Shown: piece by piece, positions 8,401 through 16,797 of the stretch
How positions within the stretch are numbered: position 1 is the first letter of the stretch
How the letters are laid out: every line of letters begins with the position of its first letter
Source: a virus
Virus record (IMG/VR): IMGVR_UViG_3300044729_001736
Location: 1 to 33,807 of that record
DNA length: 33,807 nucleotides
Direction: 5' to 3' (one strand)
Made by a program: the position numbers and the translations under genes
The notes under the pieces: generated by a model
Told to the model about the DNA's origin: nothing
What the model saw: the letters and a program-made list of their open reading frames with translations, nothing else
The model's database searches: none

Positions 8401-9144
8401 ATGGGCTGGGAAACTGCTTTATCAGTCGGTAGCAACATTGTCGGCAGTCTCATCGGCGGACGATCTGCCCGCAGTGCTGCGCGTAGGCAAGAAGCGGCAG
8501 CGCGAGAGGCCAATCGTCTACTCGGTCAGACGCAAGAGGCAAACTATGCCGACCTGTCGCCGTATCGAGATATCGGGACGGGCGCTACCGGCCGACTCGC
8601 AATGCTGCTGGGCGTTGGCGGCAGTGCCGAAGACCCGCGCTACGGTGAACTGACCCGCCGGTTCTCGATGGCGGATTACGAAGAAGACCCAGGTCTAGCT
8701 TTCCGCCGCGAACAGGGCGAACAAGCGATCAACCGCAACGCTCTGGCGCGGGGCCGGTTTAACTCGGGTTCCGCGCTCAAGGAATTGCAACGCTACAACT
8801 CCGGGCTTGCCTCGCAGGAATTTGGGAATGCTTTTGAGCGGTGGCGTGCGCAGAGTGCCGACATTGCTGGCCGTTTGGGCGGGGCTTCCGGCATTGGTCA
8901 GCGTGCGGTCGAAAGCGGCAACGCAGACCGATCAAACCTGCGCGGGCAGATGGCCGGAAACCTTGTAGGCATCGGCAACGCACAAGCCGCAGCCCGTATT
9001 GCCAGCGGGAACGCTTTGCTGCAAGGCTTGCAAGGCGCTACTGATTGGGGCATGAACGCACTGCGGCAGCGCCCGCCGACTCCGCGTAGCGTTAGCAACT
9101 ATTCGCCGTTCCTTGAGGGCGAAGACGCAATGGCGGGTCGGTGA
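8401..9144 (+). CDS. Internal virion / DNA ejection protein (gp7 position)
   Basis: A 247-aa protein beginning MGWETALSVGSNIVGSLIGG, a hydrophobic Gly-rich N-terminus, followed by an Ala/Arg/Gln-rich helical body (ARRQEAAAREANRLL) and a NALARGRFNSGSAL segment widespread in podovirus internal proteins. It occupies the slot of P22 gene 7. Such proteins are packed in the head and pass into the cell to carry DNA across the envelope. AGGAGG lies just upstream. The stop overlaps the next ATG (TGATG). Confidence 0.75.
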   Translation: MGWETALSVGSNIVGSLIGGRSARSAARRQEAAAREANRLLGQTQEANYADLSPYRDIGTGATGRLAMLLGVGGSAEDPRYGELTRRFSMADYEEDPGLAFRREQGEQAINRNALARGRFNSGSALKELQRYNSGLASQEFGNAFERWRAQSADIAGRLGGASGIGQRAVESGNADRSNLRGQMAGNLVGIGNAQAAARIASGNALLQGLQGATDWGMNALRQRPPTPRSVSNYSPFLEGEDAMAGR

Positions 9145-10388
9145 TGGCGCTTGATACCTCAATTTACGGCCGAATTCAGCCGTTTAAGGTCGCCAGTCCG
9201 GGCGAAGTAGAGCGTAACGCGCTCGCCATTGAAAACGCGCGGCAGGCTAACCGCATGAACGCGCTCAAGTTTGACGAGATGGAGCGTGCGCGTGCTGAAG
9301 CTGCGGCAGATCAGGAAACGCTGCGGGCCTACTTTCAAGCCGGGGGCGGCGAGGGCAACCTGAACGCGCTAAACGTGCGTCCTGGTCTTCGCGTGGCCGA
9401 GGAAAAGCGATTGCTAGAGGCGGCGAAGCAGCGAGAAGAAGCTGCCGCAAAGCGGGCAACGACCGGCAAGACCACGCAGGAAACGCTAGATGCGCGGCTA
9501 AAGACCTACCGAACGGCGCTTGATTTCATTGATACGCCGCAAGCGGCGGCGCGTTGGACTGAGGCGCAATTCAATGACCCCGTTGTCTCTGAGTTCGTGC
9601 GCCGCAATGGGACGCTAGAAGAAATCGTCGGCCGCATTCCTAGCGACCCGCAGCAGTTTCAGCAGTGGCGGCAACAGTCTGCGATGGGAATGCAAAAATT
9701 CATCGACAACCAGACTGCGGTGCGCGGGCAAAACATCACGATGCGCGGCCAAGATTTGACCGACGTTCGCACTCGGAGCGAGGGCGCGGCCAATCGTGCC
9801 GTAACGCTGCGCGGGCAGGATTTGACCGATGCAAGGGCGCGTGAGGGACTTGCCGCCGGTAGGGCTGGCGATACAAAGCCGCCAACAGAGGGACAAGCCA
9901 AGTCTGTGCTTTTTGGCTCGCGTATGGTTGCCGCTGACAAGATAATCAAGGAGATGGGCCAACAAGGCGTCAACATGCCCAGTGTTTACAAGCAAGGCAT
10001 GGAGGCGGTTCCGTTCATTGGCGGTGTACTCGGCACGGCTGCAAATCTTGTGCAATCGCCAGAACAGCAGCAAGTCGAACAAGCGCAGCGCGACTTTATC
10101 AACGCAGTGCTGCGCCGTGAGTCTGGCGCTGTTATTGCTGATAGTGAGTTTGATAATGCGAGAAAGCAGTATTTCCCGCAAATTGGCGATTCGGAAGCCG
10201 TTATCAGGCAAAAAGCCAAAAACCGCACAACGGCTATTGAAGGGCTAAAGGTTGAAGCTGGCCCGCACTGGCGGGACGTTAGCGGGGCAACGCAAGGAAC
10301 GCAGCCGATGCCGCGTCAGCCGATTCAACGGCCCCCCGTGAACGTGCCGCAGTCTGTTGAAGACCTTTTGAAAAAGTACGGGCAATAA
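9144..10388 (+). CDS. Internal virion / DNA ejection protein (gp20 position)
   Basis: 414 aa, Ala/Arg/Gln-rich and mainly helical. It has an internal near-repeat around residues 195-235, where the pattern RGQ-x-(L/I)-T-x-x-R occurs three times. A short hydrophobic stretch at about 290-305 (VPFIGGVLGTAANLV) could insert into a membrane. I prefer the ATG at 9144, overlapping the previous stop, over the GTG one codon earlier. The end overlaps the next start by one base (TAATG). The position matches P22 gene 20; the exact role is inferred. Confidence 0.7.
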   Translation: MALDTSIYGRIQPFKVASPGEVERNALAIENARQANRMNALKFDEMERARAEAAADQETLRAYFQAGGGEGNLNALNVRPGLRVAEEKRLLEAAKQREEAAAKRATTGKTTQETLDARLKTYRTALDFIDTPQAAARWTEAQFNDPVVSEFVRRNGTLEEIVGRIPSDPQQFQQWRQQSAMGMQKFIDNQTAVRGQNITMRGQDLTDVRTRSEGAANRAVTLRGQDLTDARAREGLAAGRAGDTKPPTEGQAKSVLFGSRMVAADKIIKEMGQQGVNMPSVYKQGMEAVPFIGGVLGTAANLVQSPEQQQVEQAQRDFINAVLRRESGAVIADSEFDNARKQYFPQIGDSEAVIRQKAKNRTTAIEGLKVEAGPHWRDVSGATQGTQPMPRQPIQRPPVNVPQSVEDLLKKYGQ

Positions 10389-12607
10389 TGGCGGCCGAAG
10401 AACAACTGTCGCAAGCGCTGATTCGTGCAGATGCCGCAGGCGACACGGAGGGCGCTCGCATTCTTGCGGCGGAATTGTCAAAGGTTCGCGCTCAATCCTA
10501 CGTTCGGCCCGAGATTGATGCGGCCACCGAGAACATGGATCCGCGCGACGTTATGGCGCGGCGGCGTCCTGCGCCTGCAACGACGATTGGAGGCAGGCTG
10601 CGCGAGGAATACTACGCAGGGCCTGCCGCTGGCGCGGTGCGCGGTGCGCGTGACGTTGTAGAGGGTGCAGGGCAGTTGTTTTTCCGTGGTGTAAACGCGG
10701 CGCGGAAAACGCTTGAGTCTGCCGGTGTTCCAAGTGTTGTGACGAATCTGCTGGCAGATGACGAAACAATCCGCAAAGCGGATGCCTCTGCGCGACAATC
10801 GCAAGCTGAGTATGCGTGGGCAACTGGACGCCCGCAGAATGAGCTTGATATTCCTCGTTTGACTGGCAACGTAGGGGCGACTGCCGCAGTTCTTCCGGCG
10901 CGGCTGTTGCGCGGAGCGACAATGGCGCAGCGCATGGGCGGTAGTGCTGCCATCGGCGGCGCTGGCGGCGCGTTGCAGCCCGTAACCGAGGGAGACTTTG
11001 CGGAGGAAAAGACAAAGCAAGTCGGCCTTGGTGCTGCCGCTGGCGCTGTTGGCACTCCGGTTGCCGAGGGCTTGATTCGTCTTGCCGTGCCGGTGATAAA
11101 TACGGCAGTTGGAACGATACGCCGTGTTGGCTCTGCACTGCGCCCGCAGCAGTATGACAACATGCTCGCCCAAGCGCTTGAAGCCAACGGCTTGAAGTGG
11201 GCGGATATGCCAGAGGCAGCACGCGCGGCGTTGCGCGAGGATGTTGTGCGTGCGCTGCAATCCGGCGGGCAAGCTGACGCCGAGGCAATCCGCCGCTTGG
11301 CAGACCTTCGTGCTGTTGGCGTTACTCCGACGCGCGGATCAGTGACTCTTGATCCTGTTCAAATAACCGCAGAACGCAATCTTGCAAAGATCGGCGCAAA
11401 CAGTACCGATCCGGCGCTGCAACGTCTTGCGCGGGTCGAATCTGAAAACAATGCGGCGTTGATTGCGCGCCTTAATCAACTGCAAGGCGGCAACCCTGCG
11501 GACGAGTTCAGCACGGGTGCAAAAGTCATTCAAGCCCTGAAAGACAGGGACGCGCAAGCCGCAGCAACAGTTGACAGACTGTACGGTCAGGCGCGTTCGC
11601 TTGCTGGCGGAGAAATCCCGTTGAACGGTGCGCAGTTCGTCAACAATGCCAGCAGAGCGCTCGACGCCGAAATGAAGGGCGCGTTTCTGCCTGGAGAAAT
11701 TCGCGGGATCGTGCAGGGAATCGGCAACGGAGAAATTCCGTTCAACATCAGCACGGCAGAGCAGTTGCGGACGACGCTTGCGACTGCACAACGTGGCGCA
11801 CAAGATGGCAACGTGCGCCGCGCCTTGTCTCTGGTGCGCGATGCGTTGGAGAACGCGCAGCCGATGCAAAGCGTGACGCGAGGTGTTGGCCCTGCGATTC
11901 CTGGCGCACAAGCCCCGACCGCGCAAGCGGACGAGGTTCTCGCCGCATTCAATCGGGCACGCGCCGCGCATCGTGCAAGGATGCAACTACGGGAGGAATC
12001 CCCCGCACTAGCGGCTGCGATTGATGACGCGGAGCCGGACAGGTTCGTGCGTCAGTTCATCCTCGGCAGTGGGGCAAAATCAACGGTTGCCGACGTTGCT
12101 GCGATGCGCAGATCAATGGCGGGCAGTCCTGAATCCCTCGATGCGGTTCGTGGGAACATCGTGAATCACCTGAAGTCTCGTGCCCTGAGCGGCGCGTCGG
12201 ACGAAATTGGCACATTCTCTCAATCTGCTTACAACAAAGCTGTAAACGAGATCGGAGATCGCAAGCTTGCTGCGTTTTTCTCGCCCGAGGAGATTGCGCA
12301 GCTTCGGCAGGTGGGCCGCGTGGCGAGCTATCTGCAAGTGCAACCAAAGGGAAGCGCGGTCAACAACTCGAACACGGCAAGCGCAGCGCTTGGCGCGTTG
12401 GATCGGATCGTGAGCCGCATTCCGTTTGGCGATGCCGCAATCCGCACGCCGATGACTAACTACCTGCAACAGCAGCAAGCGCAAAACGCTCTGCTACAGA
12501 CGATCCCCGTAACGGGGCGTGAAGTAATTGACGAATCGACCAGAAACGCCCTACTTAGGCTTTCTGTCCCGATTGGCGCTGCGTTTGGCGTGGCGGGCGC
12601 GCAATAG
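10388..12607 (+). CDS. Large internal virion / DNA ejection protein (gp16 position)
   Basis: A 739-aa, Ala-rich (roughly a fifth), mostly helical protein, the largest of the three in this cluster. Small-residue hydrophobic segments (about 165-200 and 220-235) and a hydrophobic C-terminus (LSVPIGAAFGVAGA) could form membrane-interacting helices, as in P22 gp16, which helps DNA enter. No transglycosylase or protease motif is seen. It directly follows the gp20-position gene. A short antisense ORF overlaps its last 57 bases. Confidence 0.7.
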   Translation: MAAEEQLSQALIRADAAGDTEGARILAAELSKVRAQSYVRPEIDAATENMDPRDVMARRRPAPATTIGGRLREEYYAGPAAGAVRGARDVVEGAGQLFFRGVNAARKTLESAGVPSVVTNLLADDETIRKADASARQSQAEYAWATGRPQNELDIPRLTGNVGATAAVLPARLLRGATMAQRMGGSAAIGGAGGALQPVTEGDFAEEKTKQVGLGAAAGAVGTPVAEGLIRLAVPVINTAVGTIRRVGSALRPQQYDNMLAQALEANGLKWADMPEAARAALREDVVRALQSGGQADAEAIRRLADLRAVGVTPTRGSVTLDPVQITAERNLAKIGANSTDPALQRLARVESENNAALIARLNQLQGGNPADEFSTGAKVIQALKDRDAQAAATVDRLYGQARSLAGGEIPLNGAQFVNNASRALDAEMKGAFLPGEIRGIVQGIGNGEIPFNISTAEQLRTTLATAQRGAQDGNVRRALSLVRDALENAQPMQSVTRGVGPAIPGAQAPTAQADEVLAAFNRARAAHRARMQLREESPALAAAIDDAEPDRFVRQFILGSGAKSTVADVAAMRRSMAGSPESLDAVRGNIVNHLKSRALSGASDEIGTFSQSAYNKAVNEIGDRKLAAFFSPEEIAQLRQVGRVASYLQVQPKGSAVNNSNTASAALGALDRIVSRIPFGDAAIRTPMTNYLQQQQAQNALLQTIPVTGREVIDESTRNALLRLSVPIGAAFGVAGAQ

Positions 12608-12667
12608 TTCCAGCACAATCATGACGGCAGGAATTAGGATGATCGTCCAAAACTGTTGATCAGACAT
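12551..12667 (-). CDS. Candidate antisense membrane micro-ORF, 38 aa
   Basis: A 38-codon ORF on the minus strand, beginning MSDQQFWTIILIPAVMIVLE, followed by a strongly basic tail (RARHAKRSANRDRKPK). That makes a single membrane helix with a positive C-terminal end, a plausible small membrane protein. It overlaps the end of the gp16-position gene and fills the 80-base gap before the tail fibre, which otherwise holds nothing clear. No good ribosome binding site precedes it (the upstream sequence is pyrimidine- and A/T-rich) and no other minus-strand gene is near. It may be chance. Confidence 0.3.
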   Translation of the reverse strand: MSDQQFWTIILIPAVMIVLELLRARHAKRSANRDRKPK

Positions 12668-12687
12668 AATCAATAAAAGGTAATAAA

Positions 12688-13872
12688 ATGGCTAACGTTG
12701 CGCCGCCTGGACTGGCGACATTCACATACCCGACGAGCGTACTCGTTAACGGGGTGCCGACGATTGTCCAACTGCCCGCCGCAGGCTACCGGCTGTTTAC
12801 CTACGATGCCGGAACCACGAACCCGCGTACAACGTGGAGCAATGCGGGCGAGACGGTAGCGAATGCTAACCCGATTATTCTGGACGCGAACGGGCAAGCG
12901 CAGATTTTCTACCGTGGCAATTACAAGCTGGAACTCCGCGCCCCTGTCGCCATTGGCGGCGCAGTGCTTTGGACTGTTGACAACTTCAACGTCCCCGACC
13001 CTAGCGCCTCGACATCGATCCAGTTTGCAAACGGCACAGCGGCAACGCCTTCGATCCGGTTTGCTCAGGCTACTAGCTCGGGCTTATTCTCCCCCGCCGC
13101 TAACGTGGTGGCAATGTCGGTCAGCGGTCTTGAAACGATGCGCTGGGCCGCTGGGAACGTCGGCATTGGCGGAACCCCGACGCAGAAATTGGACGTATTT
13201 GGGACTGCGCGGATTCAAGGCACGGCCACGATTACTACGGGCGGGCTGGCGATCACTGCCGGAGGCGCGACGATCACAGCGGGCGGTCTGACCATTGCCG
13301 CTGGCGGTGCTGCAATCACTGGCAATAGCACGGTAGCCGGGACGTTCGGAGTTACCGGAAACACCACGATCAGCGGCGGCACGTTTGCGAGCCGTGGATT
13401 TACCGATAACGCAACAGCGGCCGCGTGGAACATTGATAGCTCGGGGCGATTGCGCAACAACGGTACGACGATGCCCAGCTTTGCCGCTGCGCGTACCAGC
13501 AACCAGACAACCTCCGGAACTCTGATTTTTGATTCTGTTTCGTTTGGCAGCGGGCATAACACTGGCGCATATAGCACCACAACGGGACTGTTTACCGCTC
13601 CGGTTGACGGTGATTACCTTATCTGCGCTGCCTGCTACATCTACAACAACACTGCGGGCGGATTAACCGGGTGGACTGCCGAACTGCGCATTAATGGCGG
13701 CGCGGTTTTGTCGTACACCCTCAGCAGTGACGCATTTGACCAGCATCCGGTAGTGTTCAATCACATTGCCAGACTGACGGCAGGGCAAACGGTCGGGGTA
13801 TTTTCTGCCAGTTTGTCAGCAACAACGTACCTAATTCCGAACAGCACATTTTCTGCTAGGTTGCTGGGGTGA
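12688..13872 (+). CDS. Tail fibre/spike with C1q/TNF-like tip, 394 aa
   Basis: Three parts are visible. Residues 1-105 are a head- or tail-binding N-terminus of the tailspike style (G-Y-R-L-F-T-Y-D-A-G-T-T, then P-I-I-L-D-A-N-G-Q-A-Q-I). Residues 150-240 are a Gly/Thr/Ala repeat stalk with strands of I/A-T-I-x-x-G-G, probably a trimeric beta-structure. Residues 265-394 are a globular domain with the C1q/TNF pattern (F-x-x-x-TGLFTAPVDGDYLICA...). The tip is likely the receptor-binding head. The gene follows the ejection genes, the usual tailspike location. Confidence 0.75.
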   Translation: MANVAPPGLATFTYPTSVLVNGVPTIVQLPAAGYRLFTYDAGTTNPRTTWSNAGETVANANPIILDANGQAQIFYRGNYKLELRAPVAIGGAVLWTVDNFNVPDPSASTSIQFANGTAATPSIRFAQATSSGLFSPAANVVAMSVSGLETMRWAAGNVGIGGTPTQKLDVFGTARIQGTATITTGGLAITAGGATITAGGLTIAAGGAAITGNSTVAGTFGVTGNTTISGGTFASRGFTDNATAAAWNIDSSGRLRNNGTTMPSFAAARTSNQTTSGTLIFDSVSFGSGHNTGAYSTTTGLFTAPVDGDYLICAACYIYNNTAGGLTGWTAELRINGGAVLSYTLSSDAFDQHPVVFNHIARLTAGQTVGVFSASLSATTYLIPNSTFSARLLG

Positions 13873-13875
13873 CGG

Positions 13876-14217
13876 ATGGATTTGCACATCGCTGAAGTGT
13901 TCAAACGCTACGCAGCCGAGGCATTCGGCCTTGTTGGCGCGTTGCTCGGGTTATCGTTCCTCGAAAAGCTGACCGTCATTGCCGTTTTGACAGCGATAGG
14001 GGCCGGTGCAGCGTTTGCGATTGTTGGCGCACCGATCATCGTGCATTACGTCAACCCGCCGCCTGCGATCCGTGACCACGTTCTAGCCGGTTGCGCCCTT
14101 ATTCTCGGGCTAATCGGTTTCTTGCTGGCCGGTGCCATCCATGCGAGTGCGGCGCATATGCGGCACTGGTTGCCGGATTTCATTCGCAAGATGATCGAAA
14201 AGCGGGGGGGTGTCTAA
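13876..14217 (+). CDS. Membrane protein, holin candidate (113 aa)
   Basis: Three hydrophobic segments are visible at about 15-30, 33-55 and 68-90, with a charged C-terminal tail (FIRKMIEKRGG). It directly precedes a second membrane protein, the muramidase and Rz, so a holin or pinholin role is likely. TAATG overlap with the next gene suggests coupled expression. No named holin family is recognised. Confidence 0.65.
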   Translation: MDLHIAEVFKRYAAEAFGLVGALLGLSFLEKLTVIAVLTAIGAGAAFAIVGAPIIVHYVNPPPAIRDHVLAGCALILGLIGFLLAGAIHASAAHMRHWLPDFIRKMIEKRGGV

Positions 14218-14510
14218 TGATTGCCTCCGTTACGTACCTGCTGGCGTGCGTTATCGTGGCGATTCTCGGGATAAAGTCGCTCACCAGAATGAGCCGCAGA
14301 ACGCAGCACATGCGCCGCTTTGCGTTTGCCCTGATGACTGCTGGCGCACTTGTGCCGCTGGTGGTGTTGCTAGGCCATGCTGCGGCTGTTATCACCGCAG
14401 ACCAGGCCGCTGAAGCATTTGCCGCAGTATCCGCAAGTGCGCAGGTAAGCGGTACGTTCTTCGCGGTAGGACTGGCCTGTCTGTTACTTGTTGGCGCTCG
14501 GGGGCAATAG
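14217..14510 (+). CDS. Membrane protein, holin or antiholin candidate (97 aa)
   Basis: Three transmembrane segments are visible at about 3-20, 37-60 and 76-94. It starts at the ATG overlapping the previous stop (TAATG) and ends overlapping the GTG of the muramidase gene (TAGTG). Paired small membrane genes before the endolysin are often holin plus antiholin. Which of the two is the true holin cannot be told from sequence. Confidence 0.65.
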   Translation: MIASVTYLLACVIVAILGIKSLTRMSRRTQHMRRFAFALMTAGALVPLVVLLGHAAAVITADQAAEAFAAVSASAQVSGTFFAVGLACLLLVGARGQ

Positions 14511-14986
14511 TGGATTTCGATACGGCATTCGCCACGCTGCTAAAGCATGAGGGCGGGTTCAGCGATCACCCGGACGATCCAGGCGGTAAGACCCGGTACG
14601 GGATAACTGAAGCGGTGGCGCGGGAAGTGGGATACCGTGGAAACATGCAAGACCTGCCGCTAGACCTTGCCAAGCGGATTTACTTTGAGCGCTATTGGGC
14701 GCCGTGCCGTGCCGCCGATCTTCCGGCCCCCCTGCGTTACCCGCACTTTGACGCCGCCGTAAACAGTGGCCACAAAGCCGCTGCACGCTGGCTGCAAAGG
14801 GCCGTTGGGGTCACGGTAGACGGAGTGATCGGCCCCGGGACGCTGGAAGCGATAGAACGTGCCGACGTTGAACGGGTGCGAGTCTGGATGATTGCCGACA
14901 GACTCCGCGCAATGACATGGATGAACGGTTGGCCCTCGTTTAGCCGTGGATGGGCGCGGCGCATTTGCGAAGTGCTTGAAGGATGA
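14510..14986 (+). CDS. Endolysin, GH108 N-acetylmuramidase
   Basis: A 158-aa enzyme expected to cut the glycan strands of peptidoglycan. The family's catalytic motif is present near the N-terminus: K-H-E-G-G-F at residues 12-17, with Glu14 as the catalytic acid, then D-x-P-x-D-P-G-G-x-T-x-x-G-I-T. A C-terminal peptidoglycan-binding-type segment (ARWLQRAVGVTVDGVIGPGT) follows at about 85-105. It begins with GTG overlapping the upstream stop and ends overlapping the Rz start (ATGA). No signal peptide is seen, so it needs the holin for export. Confidence 0.92.
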   Translation: MDFDTAFATLLKHEGGFSDHPDDPGGKTRYGITEAVAREVGYRGNMQDLPLDLAKRIYFERYWAPCRAADLPAPLRYPHFDAAVNSGHKAAARWLQRAVGVTVDGVIGPGTLEAIERADVERVRVWMIADRLRAMTWMNGWPSFSRGWARRICEVLEG

Positions 14987-15465
14987 ACTTGCTCGCCTTC
15001 CTTGCCGGATTTGCTCCGTATCGAATGCTTGGTGCATTCCTGGCGGTGCTGCTGGCATTGGGTGCCGTGTATCTAAAAGGATACAGCGACGGTAAAGAAT
15101 CAGTAACGAAAGACTGGCAAATTGAGAAAGACGCTTTAGCGGCAGCGCAAGCGCATACACTGGCCGATGCTATCAACCGCGCAAACGAACTGCAACGAAA
15201 GAAAACGGAAGCCGAGGCCACCTATGCGCAAGCCCTTGCAGACCGCGACCGCCGTATTTCTGCCCTTGCTGCTAGTAGCTTGCGCGACGCCGCAGCCTTG
15301 CGTGCTGCCGGAACCGCTGCCGATTCCCTCGCCGCCTGCCGTGCCGATGCCGCCATCCTCCGGGACGTACTCAGCGGAGTTGATGCAGAAGCGGGAAGAC
15401 TGGCGGCGGCTGCTGACGCCAGAGCCGACGAAGTAAGGGTACTGCTGGAGGCATGGCCCAAATGA
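14983..15465 (+). CDS. Rz: Rz-type inner-membrane spanin
   Basis: A 160-aa protein with one N-terminal membrane anchor (about residues 13-32) and a long periplasmic Ala/Glu/Arg-rich coiled coil, as in lambda Rz. It lies directly after the endolysin and contains a lipoprotein gene (Rz1) nested in another frame, which is diagnostic. With Rz1 it fuses inner and outer membranes at the last step of lysis. The 3' end (from 15415) recurs imperfectly at 16749. Confidence 0.85.
   Translation: MNLLAFLAGFAPYRMLGAFLAVLLALGAVYLKGYSDGKESVTKDWQIEKDALAAAQAHTLADAINRANELQRKKTEAEATYAQALADRDRRISALAASSLRDAAALRAAGTAADSLAACRADAAILRDVLSGVDAEAGRLAAAADARADEVRVLLEAWPK
15224..15436 (+). CDS. Rz1: Rz1-type outer-membrane spanin lipoprotein, nested in Rz
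   Basis: A 70-aa protein read in the +1 frame inside Rz. It starts MRKPLQTATAVFLPLLLVAC, a lipoprotein signal with Cys20 in the lipobox LVAC, followed by a proline-rich mature part (PEPLPIPSPPAVPMPP). Fully nested Rz1 genes of this size with proline-rich mature chains are typical of lambdoid and P22-like phages. An earlier in-frame ATG at 15167 would put 19 charged residues before the signal, so I prefer 15224. Confidence 0.85.
   Translation: MRKPLQTATAVFLPLLLVACATPQPCVLPEPLPIPSPPAVPMPPSSGTYSAELMQKREDWRRLLTPEPTK
15415..15464 (+). repeat. Imperfect direct repeat, left copy
   Basis: About 42 of 50 bases match 16749-16797, including the GGAGGCATGGCC ribosome-binding stretch. This copy encodes the end of Rz and the start signals of the ADP-ribosyltransferase-like gene. 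Together the two copies bracket that gene. Confidence 0.8.
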
Positions 15466-16730
15466 GCAACGAACTTCAAAAACCCAGCAAACGGCGTGAT
15501 CCAACAATGCTGGATGTTCTTTTGTCCGTTCCGGACACTGCCGCTTCCGCGTTGCGCGGCGGCGTTAAGAACTTTCTCGGCGCACCTGGTGACATTTGGA
15601 ATCTGTACGTTGCCGCAAACAACGCACTTCCAAATTCGACTGTAACGTCTAGGGCGGTGCGTGCTATTGGCCCGACAAAATACGGTTCGCAATTTTTTGG
15701 CGAGGTGCTGCCGGAGGCAACGCCGATTTCATCCTATCAGCCGACGATTCCGAGGCAAGAAACGCAGTCAGTCGTGGAGGATTTGCTTGGGCCGTTTATG
15801 TTAGGCCCGGCCAATGCCGCACAGAAAGCCGCAGGCAGAGCCGTAACGAAAGCTGGCGAGCCTTTTGTGCCAGCGTTGCAACATGTTCAAAACTCATTGT
15901 CTGCCGCTTATGCCTCGCCCAGATTACAAGTTGTCGCCCCGCGTGACGAAGCAATGCGGATTGCGCAGCAAAACGCGGCAAAGCCAGTTAGCGAGGGCGG
16001 GCTAGGGCTGCGCCCGGATAACATGCCGATGGAGCGGGCTAGGGCGTTGGGGTTTGATGAGCGAGAATATATCGGCGTTCACAAAGCGCCAACGTCAGCC
16101 AGCACAGGATACAGCGCTCCTTTGCATGAATTAAACAGGACTTATCCTGACGATATTTATTCAAGTATGGCCGCTAGGTATTACGGAGACGGCGCAAATC
16201 CTGCGCGTGATGCAGCGTTAATTCGGAAAATGCAGGCTTTCCGCGCAAAACCTGATGCTCAAGTGGAAGTGTTTAGAGCGGTTCCAAAGAACGCTGGAGA
16301 TTCTATTAATCAAGGAGATTGGGTGACGATGGATCGCCGTTATGCTATAGAGCATGGAGATGGAGCGCTAGGCGGCGATTACAAAATAATCAGTACGAAA
16401 ACGCCAGCAAAAACACTTTTTACTGAGGGCAATTCAATTTACGAACTTGGCATTGATAAAACTCAAAAGTTTGCCGAAGGGCCATCATCAATGCCGACAA
16501 TGGTAAGCAACAGAGCGCCATTTGAACGCTCCCGCTTCGCCGCCTTTGACCCCGCCCGCGTCAACGAGAACGACATGCTTGGCTTTGTTAACCCGCGTTT
16601 ACTCGCCGCACTTGGCCTCGGTAGCGCTGCCGCAGTAGCAGGCAATTCGCTACTGAACAGCGGCAAGAAGAAGATGGAAGACGCTAAAAAGGCGCGTCAG
16701 CAAGCGATTGAAAAGGCCGAGAAAAAATAG
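15462..16730 (+). CDS. Putative ADP-ribosyltransferase-like, possibly ejected, protein (422 aa)
   Basis: The N-terminal half is an Ala-rich helical region like those of internal virion proteins. Residues 200-332 have the outline of a mono-ADP-ribosyltransferase domain found in phage polyvalent proteins: V-E-V-F-R-A-V-P with Arg272, N-Q-G-D-W-V-T at 283-289, R-R-Y-A-I-E-H-G, and N-S-I-Y-E-L-G with Glu328. The C-terminus has a small-residue hydrophobic helix and a Lys-rich tail. I choose the ATG at 15462, which overlaps the Rz stop and sits 10 bases after GGAGG; the ATG at 15453 lies only 1 base after it. The catalytic half is AT-richer than its surroundings. Flanking direct repeats and a following hairpin suggest a moron. 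Activity is unproven. Confidence 0.5.
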   Translation: MSNELQKPSKRRDPTMLDVLLSVPDTAASALRGGVKNFLGAPGDIWNLYVAANNALPNSTVTSRAVRAIGPTKYGSQFFGEVLPEATPISSYQPTIPRQETQSVVEDLLGPFMLGPANAAQKAAGRAVTKAGEPFVPALQHVQNSLSAAYASPRLQVVAPRDEAMRIAQQNAAKPVSEGGLGLRPDNMPMERARALGFDEREYIGVHKAPTSASTGYSAPLHELNRTYPDDIYSSMAARYYGDGANPARDAALIRKMQAFRAKPDAQVEVFRAVPKNAGDSINQGDWVTMDRRYAIEHGDGALGGDYKIISTKTPAKTLFTEGNSIYELGIDKTQKFAEGPSSMPTMVSNRAPFERSRFAAFDPARVNENDMLGFVNPRLLAALGLGSAAAVAGNSLLNSGKKKMEDAKKARQQAIEKAEKK

Positions 16731-16745
16731 GGGGCCGAAGCCCCC
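16730..16745 (+). terminator. Hairpin GGGGGCCGAAGCCCCC
   Basis: A perfect 6-bp GC stem with a CGAA loop starts on the last base of the preceding stop codon. No T-run follows, so it may be an mRNA-stabilizing or weak terminator structure. The same 16 bases occur at 18373-18388, where three T residues follow. Confidence 0.5.
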
Positions 16746-16748
16746 GTG

Positions 16749-16797
16749 GACGCAAGAGCCGACTAAGTAAAAGTGCTTTTGGAGGCATGGCCAAATG
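16749..16797 (+). repeat. Imperfect direct repeat, right copy
   Basis: Matches 15415-15464 with 7 substitutions and a 1-base gap. The stop that would correspond to Rz is lost and the repeat now supplies the GGAGG for the 26-aa membrane ORF. Confidence 0.8.

Noticed and set aside
10478-11288. Overlapping minus-strand frames of 190-265 codons opposite the gp16-position gene
   Set aside because: Arg/Ala/Ser/Pro-rich shadow frames of a GC-rich gene; several are open at once and none has start signals.
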